Origin: Sphingobium herbicidovorans
GTDB taxonomy: Bacteria; Pseudomonadota; Alphaproteobacteria; Sphingomonadales; Sphingomonadaceae
Assembly: GCF_002080435.1 (NCBI RefSeq)
Contig: NZ_CP020538.1
Coordinates: 1 to 64,000 of the forward strand
DNA: 64,000 nt
Direction of reading: 5' to 3'
Part shown: one piece after another, positions 36,833 through 45,944 of the stretch
How the letters are laid out: every line of letters starts with the position of its first letter
Numbering within the stretch: position 1 is the first letter of the stretch
Position numbers and translations under genes: made by a program
The notes under the pieces: model-generated
The model's input: the letters and a program-made list of their open reading frames with translations, nothing else
Databases searched by the model: none
Told to the model about the DNA's origin: nothing

Positions 36833-37039
36833 AAGAAGTGAAGTCTCCCGAAAATGTCGGGCGAGACCTAACCAACTGTGATCCCGATTGACAGCCCATA
36901 GATGCTGCGGTGCAAGGCAGGGCGGTTCACACGCCCGATATCATGCGAACCAGCACAAAATGTCCGGGATAAACCACGCCCAACCGACCTTTCAAACCTC
37001 CGTTCGTCTCCCCCAAACCGCGGTTCTGGCCCCCAACCA

Positions 37040-37066
37040 CCGTTCGGGCTGAGCCTGTCGAAGGCC
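37040..37066 (+). repeat. Single REP-like unit between fadJ and galE
   Basis: One copy of CCGTTCGGGCTGAGCCTGTCGAAGG lies in the 264-base gap between galE and the fadJ-like gene. The same unit forms an inverted pair at 39294-39360. I see no gene in this gap. Confidence 0.75.
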
Positions 37067-37096
37067 ACTCCCAACCCCCAGCCAGGCAACCCAACC

Positions 37097-39271
37097 TCAA
37101 GCTGCGGCCTTCACCTCTTCACCATAAAAGGTCGTCCCGCTCGCCGCCATGTCCTGCAACTGCACCGTAGGGGCAAAGCGGTCCCCGTGCCGCGCGGCCA
37201 GCCGCTCCAGCACCGCCACCACATGACCGATGCCGACCGTGTCCATGTGGCTGAACGGCCCGCCGGTCCAGGGCGCAAAGCCCCAGCCGAAGATCGCGCC
37301 CAGGTCGCCATCCTCCACCGTCTCCAGCACGCCTTCCTCATAGCAGCGCGCGCATTCCACCAGTTGCCGGTAGAGCAGCCGTTCCTTCACCTCCTCGACA
37401 TCGGGCTGAATGGCCGCGCGCGGAAACATGTCGTTCAATCCCGGCCACAGATGCTTTTTGCCGCCCTCGGGATAGTCGTACCATCCCTTGCCATTCTTGC
37501 GCCCCAGCCGCCCCAGCTCCACCATCCGCGCCATCACCGCGTCGGAAGGCTGCGCGACATAGGCGTCGCCCAGTTCCTTCTGCGCCGCCAGAACGATCTT
37601 GTGTCCCAGTTCGATGGACACCTCGTCGCCCACGGCCAGCGGCCCGACCGGCATGCCCAATTGCCGCCCGGCATTTTCGATGAGCGCCGGGTTGATCCCC
37701 TCGGCGACCATCTCGACGCCTTCCTGCACATAGGTCGCAAAGCAGCGCGACGTATAGAAACCGCGCGAGTCATTGACGACGATGGGCGTCTTTTTGATCT
37801 GGGCGACGAAATCCATCGCCTTGGCGATAGCCGCCGGGCCGGTTTCCTTGCCCAGAATGATCTCGACCAGAGGCATCTTTTCGACCGGGGAAAAGAAATG
37901 AATGCCGATGAAATTCTCCGGCTTGCTCCATGCCTTGGCCAGCTTGGTGATCGGCAGGGTGGATGTATTGGACCCGAAGATCACATCGGGGCCCAGCACT
38001 TCCTCCACCTTTTTCGTCACCTCGGCCTTGATCGCGACATCCTCGAATACCGCCTCGATCACGAAGTCCGCCCCGGCGAGCGCCGCGAAATCCGTGGTCG
38101 GCGTCACCCGCGCCAGCGTCTCCGCCATTTTCTCAGGCGTCATGCCTTTGCCCAGCCGCTTCTTCAGCTGTTCTTCGACATGCGCCTTGCCCTTTTCCGC
38201 ATAGGCCAGGTCACGGTCGAACAGCACGACCTCCATGCCCGCCTGCGCCGCCACGGTGGCGATACCAGCACCCATCATGCCCGCGCCCAACATGGCCAGC
38301 TTCTTCGTCGGAGCCTTGGGCTGATCCTTGGGCCGCCGCGCGCCGCGCTCGGCGGCGTTCTTGTTGACGAACAGGCTGCGGATCATGTTCGCGGCCTGTG
38401 GGTCCGCCGCCACCTTGGCGAAATATTTGCTCTCGACCTGTATGGCCCGGTCGAACGGCAGCATCGCCCCTTCATAGACCGCCGACAGCAGCGCAACCGG
38501 CGCGTTCATGTTCCGCTGCGTCTGCTTCAGCGTCATGGGCATGGCGCCGACCATCGTCTGCACAAAGCCGGGGTTGAACTGACCAGCGCCGCCGGGGATT
38601 TTGAAGCCCTTGACGTCCCATGGCTGGCTGCTGGCGGAAGGATTGGCCTTCACCCATTCCTTCGCCTTCTGAACGGCGGTCCCCTGCGGCGCCACCTCAT
38701 CCACGACCTTCAGCATCGCGGCCTCGGCGGGCCGGAACAGCTTGCCCTGCAACATGTAAAGCAGCGCGGCCTGCACACCCATGATGCGCGGCAGGCGCTG
38801 CGATCCGCCGCCGCCGGGAAACAGGCCGATCAATATCTCGGGCAGGCCCAGTTGCGTCTTGCTGTTGTCGCCCACCACCCGCCGATGACACGCCAGCGCC
38901 AGCTCAAACCCGCCGCCTACGCATGTGCCCTCGATCGCACAGGCCACCGGCTTTCCACATGTCTCCAGCCGCCGAAACAGCTGATTAAGGACGAAAACCT
39001 TGCCGAAAATCTCGGCCGGGGCAGGGCGCTTTCCCGCGCCGCTCACCAGCATCGACCCGAAATATTTGAGGTCCATGCCCGCCATGAAGCCGCTGTCCTT
39101 GCCCGACGCAATGACCGCGCCCTTGATCCCTTCCTCCGCCGAAATCCGCGTGATCGCGGCGTCCAGATCGGTCAGGAATTCCGGCCCGATGACGTTCATC
39201 GACTGGCCCGGCACATCAATGGTCAGCAAGGCGATGCCGTCGCCGTCAATGTCGAAGCTGATGGTCTGCAT
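37097..39271 (-). CDS. fadJ: FadJ/FadB-like bifunctional enoyl-CoA hydratase / 3-hydroxyacyl-CoA dehydrogenase
   Basis: A 724-residue multifunctional beta-oxidation enzyme. Residues about 1-190 form the crotonase domain (oxyanion loops GKDSGFMAGMDLK and EGTCVGGGFELALAC, catalytic Glu in GLPEILIGLFPGGGG). From about residue 320 the 3-hydroxyacyl-CoA dehydrogenase begins with the NAD motif LGAGMMGAGIA; GSNTSTLPI and HFFSPVEKMPLVEI follow, and the C-terminal helical domain ends in GWGFAPWTGGP. It should act with the upstream thiolase. FadJ versus FadB cannot be settled without alignment. Confidence 0.93.
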   Translation of the reverse strand: MQTISFDIDGDGIALLTIDVPGQSMNVIGPEFLTDLDAAITRISAEEGIKGAVIASGKDSGFMAGMDLKYFGSMLVSGAGKRPAPAEIFGKVFVLNQLFRRLETCGKPVACAIEGTCVGGGFELALACHRRVVGDNSKTQLGLPEILIGLFPGGGGSQRLPRIMGVQAALLYMLQGKLFRPAEAAMLKVVDEVAPQGTAVQKAKEWVKANPSASSQPWDVKGFKIPGGAGQFNPGFVQTMVGAMPMTLKQTQRNMNAPVALLSAVYEGAMLPFDRAIQVESKYFAKVAADPQAANMIRSLFVNKNAAERGARRPKDQPKAPTKKLAMLGAGMMGAGIATVAAQAGMEVVLFDRDLAYAEKGKAHVEEQLKKRLGKGMTPEKMAETLARVTPTTDFAALAGADFVIEAVFEDVAIKAEVTKKVEEVLGPDVIFGSNTSTLPITKLAKAWSKPENFIGIHFFSPVEKMPLVEIILGKETGPAAIAKAMDFVAQIKKTPIVVNDSRGFYTSRCFATYVQEGVEMVAEGINPALIENAGRQLGMPVGPLAVGDEVSIELGHKIVLAAQKELGDAYVAQPSDAVMARMVELGRLGRKNGKGWYDYPEGGKKHLWPGLNDMFPRAAIQPDVEEVKERLLYRQLVECARCYEEGVLETVEDGDLGAIFGWGFAPWTGGPFSHMDTVGIGHVVAVLERLAARHGDRFAPTVQLQDMAASGTTFYGEEVKAAA

Positions 39272-39293
39272 AATCCTGTCTCCCGGCTCTTAC

Positions 39294-39360
39294 CTCCGTT
39301 CGCCCTGAGCCTGTCGAAGGGCGTTTGCGCCGGGCTTCGACAAGCCCAGCCCGAACGGAG
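39294..39360. repeat. Inverted REP pair (REPIN-like) between thiolase and fadJ
   Basis: CTCCGTTCGCCCTGAGCCTG with its continuation TCGAAGGGC and an inverted copy ending CCCGAACGGAG form a hairpin of about 67 bases. It lies in the transcribed spacer between the thiolase and fadJ-like genes. The unit is the sphingomonad repeat also seen singly at 37040. Confidence 0.85.
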
Positions 39361-39369
39361 TTTGTTCTC

Positions 39370-40578
39370 TCAGATTCGCTCGATGATGATCCCGGTGCCC
39401 ATGCCCGCGCCCACGCACAGGTTGATGAGCGCCGTGCCCTTGCCGGACCGCTCCAGCTCATCCAGCGCCGTTCCCAGCACCATCGCCCCGGTCGCGCCCA
39501 GCGGATGGCCCATGGCGATCGCGCCGCCATTGACGTTTATCTTGTCGTGGTCGAGGTCCATCGCCTGCATGTAGCGCAGCACGACGCTCGCAAAGGCCTC
39601 GTTCAGCTCCCACAGGTCGATGTCGTGGCTGCTCATGCCGGCCCGGTTGAGCAGCTTGCCCGCGACGAACTCAGGTCCGGTCAGCATGATCAGAGGTTCC
39701 GACCCGATAGACGCCATCGCCTTGATCCGGGCGCGCGGCTTCAGGCCATATTTCTCGCCCATCTCCTTGTTGCCGACCAGCACCGCCGCCGCGCCATCGA
39801 CGATGCCGGAGCTGTTTCCGGCATGATGGACATGGTTGATCCGCTCCAGCTCGGGATATTTCAGCAGCGCGACCGCATCGAAGCCCGGCATGTCCTCGCC
39901 CAGCGCAGCAAAGCTCGGCTTCAGTGCGGCGAGCGACTGCATCGTGGCGTCGGGCCGCATATGTTCGTCATGGTCCAGCGCGACCTGGCCGATCACATCG
40001 CGCACCGGCACGATCGACCTTGCAAAGCGTCCCTCGTCCCAGGCCGCCTTGGCCCGCCGCTGGCTTTCCACGGCATAGGCGTCGGCGTCGTCGCGGCTGA
40101 TCCCGAACTTGGTCGCGATTACATCGGCGCCGATACCCTGTGGCGCGAAATAGGTCTTGTAGGCGACCGCCGGGTCCATTGCGATCGCGCCGCCGTCCGA
40201 TGACATCGGCACCCGGCTCATCGATTCGACCCCGCCGCCGATCGCCAGGCCCGCCTCACCGGAATAGATTTTGGCCGCCGCCATGTTCACCGCTTCCAGT
40301 CCCGACGCGCAGAAACGGTTGATCTGCACGCCCGGCACCGTCTGGGCGTAGTCGGCGTTCAGCACAGCCGCGCGGGCGATGTCGCCGCCCTGTTCGCCGA
40401 TGGGGGTGACGCATCCCAGGATCACATCGTCCACATCCGCCGTGTCGATGTCGCTGCGGTCCCGTACCGCCTCCAGCACCTGCGTCGCCAGCTGTATCGG
40501 CGTGATTTCGTGCAGCGACCCGTCCGGCTTGCCGCGCCCGCGCGGCGTCCTGACGGCATCATAGATAAAGACTTCCAT
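39370..40578 (-). CDS. Acetyl-CoA C-acyltransferase (thiolase)
   Basis: A 402-residue thiolase. The acyl-accepting Cys90 is in [13 protein letters not shown], the catalytic His in [15 protein letters not shown], and the second Cys in [24 protein letters not shown] is also conserved. The ATG at 40578 gives the usual [13 protein letters not shown] start; an in-frame extension crosses an operator. It forms an operon with the fadJ-like gene and would release acetyl-CoA at the end of each beta-oxidation cycle (FadA/FadI role). Confidence 0.93.
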   Translation of the reverse strand: MEVFIYDAVRTPRGRGKPDGSLHEITPIQLATQVLEAVRDRSDIDTADVDDVILGCVTPIGEQGGDIARAAVLNADYAQTVPGVQINRFCASGLEAVNMAAAKIYSGEAGLAIGGGVESMSRVPMSSDGGAIAMDPAVAYKTYFAPQGIGADVIATKFGISRDDADAYAVESQRRAKAAWDEGRFARSIVPVRDVIGQVALDHDEHMRPDATMQSLAALKPSFAALGEDMPGFDAVALLKYPELERINHVHHAGNSSGIVDGAAAVLVGNKEMGEKYGLKPRARIKAMASIGSEPLIMLTGPEFVAGKLLNRAGMSSHDIDLWELNEAFASVVLRYMQAMDLDHDKINVNGGAIAMGHPLGATGAMVLGTALDELERSGKGTALINLCVGAGMGTGIIIERI

Positions 40579-40615
40579 CGCTTTCTCATTCCTCTCCGCT
40601 GGCGTCGCAAATGTA

Positions 40616-40631
40616 TTTACGTTTACGTAAA
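40616..40631. promoter_or_regulatory. Palindromic operator upstream of the thiolase-fadJ operon
   Basis: TTTACGT-TT-ACGTAAA is a perfect 7-2-7 inverted repeat 38 bases before the thiolase ATG. The form recalls operators of fatty-acid or branched-chain acyl degradation regulators in Proteobacteria (LiuR/PsrA/FadR-like). Which regulator binds is not shown here. Confidence 0.6.
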
Positions 40632-40753
40632 GTGCAAGCCCTTCCGAAAACGCGTTCAACCCGCCACCTCATTCTTGCATTCGCCCCTTTGCGGACCCAT
40701 CGCGGTTCCAGCGGGTTTGACGCTCGGATCGATTTGGGGTTCATGCATTTTCA

Positions 40754-42415
40754 GTGTCAGAGGCCGATTCTCCTCCAGCGCAGTCGCCTTTCGCCATCCC
40801 CATCTTCCGCGCGGTATGGTTCGCCAGCCTCGCGTCCAATTTCGGCGGCCTGATCCAGTCTGTTGGCGCGGCGTGGATGATGACGTCGCTTTCCGCCTCG
40901 CCGCAACTGGTCGCGCTGGTTCCAGCCTCCACGACCCTCCCGATCATGCTGCTCTCGCTCTGGGCGGGCGCAGTCGCCGATAATATCGACCGGCGGCTGG
41001 TCATGCTCGCCTGCCAGCTCTTCATGCTGGTGGTATCCGCTCTCCTCGCGCTGTTCGCATGGGAAGGACTGCTGACGCCCTGGTCGCTTCTGGCGTTCAC
41101 CTTCCTCGTCGGCTGCGCAACCGCCATCAACCTCCCGGCCTGGCAAGCGTCGGTCGGCGACATGGTGTCGCGATCCCAGTTGCCCAGCGCCGTCGCTCTC
41201 AACAGCATGGGCTTCAACCTGGCGCGCAGCGTCGGCCCGGCGCTGGGCGGCGTCATCGTCGCAGCCGCAGGCGCCGCTGCAGCCTTCCTGACCAACGCCC
41301 TCAGCTATATCGGCCTTTCCATCGTGCTGCTGCGCTGGAGACCGGAGCGCGCGCCGCAACTGTTGCCCCGCGAGCGGCTGGGGGTCGCGATGCGCGCCGG
41401 TCTGCGCTACGTCTCCATGTCGCCCAAGATCCAGCTGGTCCTGCTTCGCGGCGCGGCCTTCGGTATCGGGGCGAGCGCGGTGTCAGCCCTCATGCCGCTG
41501 GTAGCGCGGGACATATTGGGGGGCGATGCGCTCACCTTCGGCCTGCTCAGCGGGGCATTCGGCATCGGCGCGGTGCTTGGCGCGCTTTCGTCGGGCAGGT
41601 TGAGGCAGCGCTACTCGATTGAGACAATCGTGCGTTCCGCCGCGCTCGCCCTTGCGCTTGGCACAGCCATCGCCGCCTCGACGGGGTGGCTGGCCGTGGC
41701 CCTTGCGGGCTTGATGCTGTGCGGGGCGGGATGGGTGATCGCGCTTTCGACATTCAACGTCTCGGTCCAGATGTCGGCCCCGCGCTGGGTGCTCGCCCGT
41801 GCGGTGGCGCTGTACCAGATGATGACGTTCGGCGGCATGGCGCTCGGCGCCTGGCTGTTCGGCTGGCTGGCGGAGCATTACGGCGTCGCAACCTCGCTTC
41901 ATATTGCCGCAGGGACGCAGATCGCGGCGGCTGCAATTGGGCTGCTTCGTCCGCTTTCCGAGACGGGAGACGAAAATCTGGACCTGCTCAATCGCTGGCA
42001 GGAACCGCAAACCGCCGTCCCGATCGAGCCGCGCAGCGGCCCTGTGGTCGTCACGATAGAATATCGCATTCCATCGGGTTCAGTGGTGCCCTTCCTCGCC
42101 GCGATGAGCGAGCGGCGGCGCATCCGGCGGCGCGACGGCGCGCATGGCTGGTCGCTGCTCCGCGACCTGGCCGACCCGGAACTGTGGATCGAGCGTTATC
42201 ATGTTTCGACCTGGCTGGACTATGTCCGGCATAACAGCCGCCGAACGATAGCCGATCTGGCGAATTGGGATGCTCTTGCAGCATTGCATCACGGGTCCGA
42301 TCCGCCGGTGGTGCATCGCATGCTGGAACGGCAGACCGGATCGCTGCCGATCGGGCGGATGCCCGACGTGCGCGAAATGGGCGACCCGATGACTGACCCC
42401 ACCCGGTCCAGCTGA
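40754..42415 (+). CDS. MFS transporter, EntS/MFS_3 family
   Basis: A 553-residue major facilitator with 11-12 hydrophobic helices in residues about 15-405 and a C-terminal soluble extension of about 130 residues. The SVGAAWMMTSLSASPQLVALV opening and NLPAWQASVGDMV loop match the MFS_3/EntS group, which includes enterobactin exporters. The C-terminal domain, rich in Arg/Trp/His (WLDYVRHNSRRT), resembles the alpha-beta barrel tail of that family. The start is a GTG at 40754 with a weak ribosome site. The substrate is unknown. Confidence 0.88.
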   Translation: MSEADSPPAQSPFAIPIFRAVWFASLASNFGGLIQSVGAAWMMTSLSASPQLVALVPASTTLPIMLLSLWAGAVADNIDRRLVMLACQLFMLVVSALLALFAWEGLLTPWSLLAFTFLVGCATAINLPAWQASVGDMVSRSQLPSAVALNSMGFNLARSVGPALGGVIVAAAGAAAAFLTNALSYIGLSIVLLRWRPERAPQLLPRERLGVAMRAGLRYVSMSPKIQLVLLRGAAFGIGASAVSALMPLVARDILGGDALTFGLLSGAFGIGAVLGALSSGRLRQRYSIETIVRSAALALALGTAIAASTGWLAVALAGLMLCGAGWVIALSTFNVSVQMSAPRWVLARAVALYQMMTFGGMALGAWLFGWLAEHYGVATSLHIAAGTQIAAAAIGLLRPLSETGDENLDLLNRWQEPQTAVPIEPRSGPVVVTIEYRIPSGSVVPFLAAMSERRRIRRRDGAHGWSLLRDLADPELWIERYHVSTWLDYVRHNSRRTIADLANWDALAALHHGSDPPVVHRMLERQTGSLPIGRMPDVREMGDPMTDPTRSS

Positions 42416-42421
42416 ACGCCC

Positions 42422-43003
42422 TTAACCGTCGGGCAGATCGTCGGGCGTGTCGATATCCCGCAGGATGCTGCCCATCGCTTCTATCTGCACACCCCGGCTC
42501 AGCAGGGCGCGCGCGCCTTGATCCCCCCGCAGCGTGAGCAGTTCGGGGAAATGCTTGCGCCCGATAAAGGCGGGCGGCGAAGAAGAGAAGCCATCGGTGC
42601 TGGCCACTACCGATCGCACATCCTCCGCCGCCAGGCATATGCGGTTGTAATGCGACTGCGGCACATAAGGCATGTCGCCCAGGCAGATGAGAATGCCCCG
42701 GCAGCGCCTGATCGGCATGACATGTTCGACGGCCAGCAGGATGCTGCTCGCAAGGCCTTCTTCAGGATGATCATTGGTCAGGACGCTATAGCCGCGCCGC
42801 TCCAGCTTCCGGTGAATGGCCGGAGCCTGCGCGATTGGTCGCGCGACAGCGACCAGTTCCGCGAAAGCGAGGGACGCGACGGCCTCAAGCGTATGGGCGA
42901 TCACCGGCTTTCCCCGCAGATCGGCCATCAGCTTGTCCTCATCGCCAAAGCGCGATGATGTGCCCGCGGCCAAGAGAACGGCCGCGATCCTTTCCGTCCG
43001 CAT
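42422..43003 (-). CDS. MocA-like molybdopterin cytidylyl/nucleotidyltransferase
   Basis: A 193-residue NTP transferase. The nucleotide-binding start AAVLLAAGTSSRFGDEDKL and the LICLGDMPYV metal motif match the MocA/MobA/YgfJ group that attaches CMP or GMP to molybdopterin. The specificity signature cannot be decided safely by eye. It is divergent from folE and converges with the MFS gene six bases from its stop. No molybdoenzyme is encoded in this window. Confidence 0.82.
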   Translation of the reverse strand: MRTERIAAVLLAAGTSSRFGDEDKLMADLRGKPVIAHTLEAVASLAFAELVAVARPIAQAPAIHRKLERRGYSVLTNDHPEEGLASSILLAVEHVMPIRRCRGILICLGDMPYVPQSHYNRICLAAEDVRSVVASTDGFSSSPPAFIGRKHFPELLTLRGDQGARALLSRGVQIEAMGSILRDIDTPDDLPDG

Positions 43004-43193
43004 GCGTCAGCCTGTCGGTGAAAGAGGTGGGAGGGGCGGCGGTAGGTGCATGGACAGCAAGTGGGCTTCTTTTGGTTCGCGTTGTTATTCAGCTATTCCG
43101 CAAATCCGAAGAGCGTCGGAACAGGGGGTGGCATTCTGGCTATATAGCCGCCATATGCCCGCTAAACAAAGACAGACAGGAGCAGCACCTTTC

Positions 43194-43802
43194 ATGGACT
43201 ATGATCCCGATGCCGAAGCTGTTGGCGAAGCGGTCAAGGAAGCTGTGCCCGCAGATGTGTCGGAGGCCATCCGGACGCTGATCCGCTGGTCAGGCGACAA
43301 TCCGGAACGCGAAGGTCTGCTGGAAACGCCCGAACGTGTCGCACGCGCCTGGCGCGAATATTGCCGCGGCTATACCGACGATCCGGCCTACCACCTGTCC
43401 CGCATTTTCCATGAAGTGGGCGGCTATGATGATATCGTGCTGCTGAAGGACATTCCGTTCCAGTCCCACTGCGAACATCATATGGCTCCGATCATCGGGC
43501 GCGCGCATATCGCCTATCTGCCCGGAAAATATGTCGTGGGCATATCGAAGCTGGCGCGCGTGCTGCACGCCTTTTCCAATCGGCTGCAGGTGCAGGAAAG
43601 GCTGACCGCCGAAGTCGCCAACTGCATCTGGCAGCATCTTAACCCCCAGGGCGTCGCCGTCGTCATCGAAGCGACCCATGGCTGCATGACGGGGCGCGGC
43701 GTGCGCACGCCCAACGTCCTCATGAAGACCAGTCGTATGCTCGGCGTGTTCCGCGACGATGAAAAAAGTCGCGAGGAAGTGTTGAAGCTCATCGGATCGT
43801 GA
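43194..43802 (+). CDS. folE: GTP cyclohydrolase I
   Basis: FolE converts GTP to dihydroneopterin triphosphate, the first step to folate and other pterins. The zinc ligands are the Cys and His residues in SHCEHHMAP and HGCMTGRG, and the pterin-binding YLPGKYVVGISKLAR strand is intact. AGGAGC lies 10-15 bases before the ATG at 43194, giving 202 residues; an ATG at 43155 would add 13 residues but has no ribosome site. Its stop overlaps the GTG of the downstream SDR gene, so the two are coupled. Confidence 0.95.
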   Translation: MDYDPDAEAVGEAVKEAVPADVSEAIRTLIRWSGDNPEREGLLETPERVARAWREYCRGYTDDPAYHLSRIFHEVGGYDDIVLLKDIPFQSHCEHHMAPIIGRAHIAYLPGKYVVGISKLARVLHAFSNRLQVQERLTAEVANCIWQHLNPQGVAVVIEATHGCMTGRGVRTPNVLMKTSRMLGVFRDDEKSREEVLKLIGS

Positions 43803-44635
43803 ACGGGGAAGAGGCACCCGCTTACCGGCCACTGGGTGGTGCGCGCGGGCGGGCGGAAGGATCACTGCCGCTGGCGAACAAGCGGTTGGCGCTGATTACG
43901 GGCGGTCACAGGCGGCTGGGCGGCGTCATCGCCGCGGGCTTCGCGCGGGCTGGCTATTCGCTGGCGATCCACGGCAGTCACGACACGCGGCTCGATTCCG
44001 CCTTGGCGCTGGCGCTGGACGAAAGCGGCACAGAGTGGGACGGGTTCACCGCAGACTTTTCCGATCCTGAAACCGCCGAAGAGCTGGTGGCCAAGGTCGC
44101 CGAGCGGTTCGGTCGCCCGCCCGACATATTGGTGAACAGCGCGGCGATTTTCGGCCAGGACCGGCTGGACAGCGTCACCGCCGACGATCTGATGCGGCAC
44201 TATGCTGTGAACTGCGCCGCGCCTGCGCTGCTGACCAAGGCTTTCGCGACAATTCCGGCGGGCGTTGTCGATCGTTGCATCATCAATATTCTCGACCAGC
44301 GGATCGACCATCCTCATGCCGACCAGCTGGCCTATACCCTGTCCAAGACAGCGCTGGCGGGCCTGACCCGCCTTTCCGCTGCGAGCCTTGCGCCCCATAT
44401 CCGGGTGAACGCCGTCGCGCCCGGCCTGACGATCGCCACGCCCGATTATGATGAAGAACAGATGGAAAGGCTGCAATCGGCCATGCCGCTGGGCCGCCTG
44501 CCGCTGGCTGAACAGATCGCCGAAGCCGTCCTCTATCTCGCGCAGGCAAGCGCTGTTACGGGGCAGACGCTGTACGTTGATGGCGGCGCGCACCTGCGCA
44601 GCTATGACCGCGACTTCATGCATATGGGGCGATGA
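43799..44635 (+). CDS. SDR oxidoreductase, pteridine-reductase/FolM-like
   Basis: A 278-residue short-chain reductase starting at a GTG that overlaps the folE stop. The cofactor motif reads TGGHRRLGG, with the Arg pair typical of pteridine reductases (PTR1, FolM) rather than the usual TGxxxGxG. The active site has YTLSKTAL (Tyr-x3-Lys), and the C-terminus VTGQTLYVDGGAHL is SDR-typical. Given its coupling to folE, reduction of dihydropterins or dihydromonapterin is likely; this is inference. Another folate-pathway SDR role is possible. Confidence 0.8.
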   Translation: MNGEEAPAYRPLGGARGRAEGSLPLANKRLALITGGHRRLGGVIAAGFARAGYSLAIHGSHDTRLDSALALALDESGTEWDGFTADFSDPETAEELVAKVAERFGRPPDILVNSAAIFGQDRLDSVTADDLMRHYAVNCAAPALLTKAFATIPAGVVDRCIINILDQRIDHPHADQLAYTLSKTALAGLTRLSAASLAPHIRVNAVAPGLTIATPDYDEEQMERLQSAMPLGRLPLAEQIAEAVLYLAQASAVTGQTLYVDGGAHLRSYDRDFMHMGR

Positions 44636-44686
44636 GCGGCAACGCCCGCCTCATCTTCGCCGCCGCAGAAATTGAGGGAGATAATG

Positions 44687-45463
44687 ATGAGCTTTGAAAC
44701 GATCCTGGTCGAACAGCGCGATGCGGTGACGCTTGTCACGCTCAACCGGCCGCAGGCGCTGAACGCGCTCAATACGCAGGTGCTGGCGGACCTCAGCGCT
44801 GCCTTCGCCGCCTATGACGCCGACCCCTCGCAACTCTGCCTGGTGCTGACGGGCAGCGAAAAGGCTTTCGCAGCCGGCGCCGACATCAAGGAAATGGCCA
44901 GCAAGGCCGCAGCCGACTTCTTCCTGGAGGATTTCTTCTCCGGCTGGCAGAAAAATGTGGTCGCAACCCGCAAGCCGTGGATTGCCGCAGTCGCGGGCTT
45001 CGCGCTGGGCGGGGGCTGTGAACTGGCGATGATGGCGGACTTCATCATTGCGGCCGATACCGCGAAATTCGGCCAGCCCGAGATCAAGCTGGGCGTCGCG
45101 CCGGGCATGGGTGGATCGCAACGGCTGACGAAAGCTGTGGGCAAGGCCAAGGCGATGGAAATGTGCCTGACCGGCCGGATGATGGGCGCAGAGGAAGCTG
45201 AGCGTTCAGGCCTCGTCTCGCGTATCGTCCCTGCGGCGGATCTGTTGGAAGACGCGCTCAAGACCGCTGCCGCCATCGCGGCGATGCCCCCCATGGCGAC
45301 GATGGTGAACAAGGAGATGGTCAACCTCGCCTTTGAAACCGGACTTGAGCAAGGCCTGTTGAATGAACGGCGCCTGTTCCAGTTGCTCACGGCGACCGAG
45401 GACCGGGTTGAGGGCATGAAGGCCTTTGTCGAAAAGCGTCCCGGCGTGTGGAAAGGCCGCTGA
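44687..45463 (+). CDS. Enoyl-CoA hydratase
   Basis: A 258-residue crotonase. The oxyanion hole is formed by [11 protein letters not shown] and [13 protein letters not shown]; the catalytic glutamates are in [14 protein letters not shown] and near GGGCEL. This matches short-chain enoyl-CoA hydratase (ECHS1-like). GAGGGAG at 44674-44680 best fits the ATG at 44687, though 44684 is possible. It is 51 bases after the SDR gene. In several alphaproteobacteria a gene of this type lies just upstream of rpsT-dnaA, but those genes are not here. Confidence 0.92.
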   Translation: MSFETILVEQRDAVTLVTLNRPQALNALNTQVLADLSAAFAAYDADPSQLCLVLTGSEKAFAAGADIKEMASKAAADFFLEDFFSGWQKNVVATRKPWIAAVAGFALGGGCELAMMADFIIAADTAKFGQPEIKLGVAPGMGGSQRLTKAVGKAKAMEMCLTGRMMGAEEAERSGLVSRIVPAADLLEDALKTAAAIAAMPPMATMVNKEMVNLAFETGLEQGLLNERRLFQLLTATEDRVEGMKAFVEKRPGVWKGR

Positions 45464-45503
45464 ACAAGCGGCTTGCACCACCCCGAAACCGGCCTCAAAA
45501 AAA

Positions 45504-45522
45504 TTATCCACAATTATCCACA
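45504..45522 (+). promoter_or_regulatory. Two tandem consensus DnaA boxes
   Basis: TTATCCACA occurs at 45504-45512 and again at 45514-45522, both exact matches to the DnaA-box consensus, in the same orientation and one base apart. A weaker box in the opposite orientation (TGTGGATCG) follows at 45531-45539. They lie 40 bases after the enoyl-CoA hydratase stop. Confidence 0.7.
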
Positions 45523-45912
45523 GCTTTAGATGTGGATCGTCTTGGGAATGTCAGATTCCGCTTTGCGCGACTCGCTTTTGGTGAGACCATCCAGTTATCG
45601 AAACAAACGACGAAACAGAGAAATCTGGATCTTCAAATCATAGAGAAATCAATGATTTGACGGATGTTTCGAACATCAGGTGAATGTTGGAACCGAAAGG
45701 AACGAACAAGAGCCGGATGGTCTTCAAATGATGATGATGTGTACGCGCGAAAGCGAACGTCAATCATCGGGAATTTGAAGGCAGGCTGCGGAATATGGCT
45801 GAAATGCCAGACGACGGAGCCAACACGATGCATAGCCTTTCAGGCGGGCATCGCGCGCCGAGTCCGATGATCGCATCCCGAAACGGAAGCGGATTAAGAG
45901 ACACGACGGAAG

Positions 45913-45944
45913 TGGGGACCGGCAGAAATGTCGGCCCCCATTTT
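45913..45944 (+). terminator. Terminator-like hairpin in the gene-poor region
   Basis: A stem TGGGGACCG / CGGCCCCCA with one mismatch is followed by TTTT and TGCTTTT on the plus strand. No annotated plus-strand gene ends here, so it could end an unannotated short transcript. Confidence 0.45.

Noticed and set aside
36902..39574. 890-codon open frame on the plus strand
   Set aside because: It runs antisense through the fadJ-like gene and a REP pair; its composition (His/Arg/Leu-rich) is that of a GC-rich shadow frame and no domain is visible.
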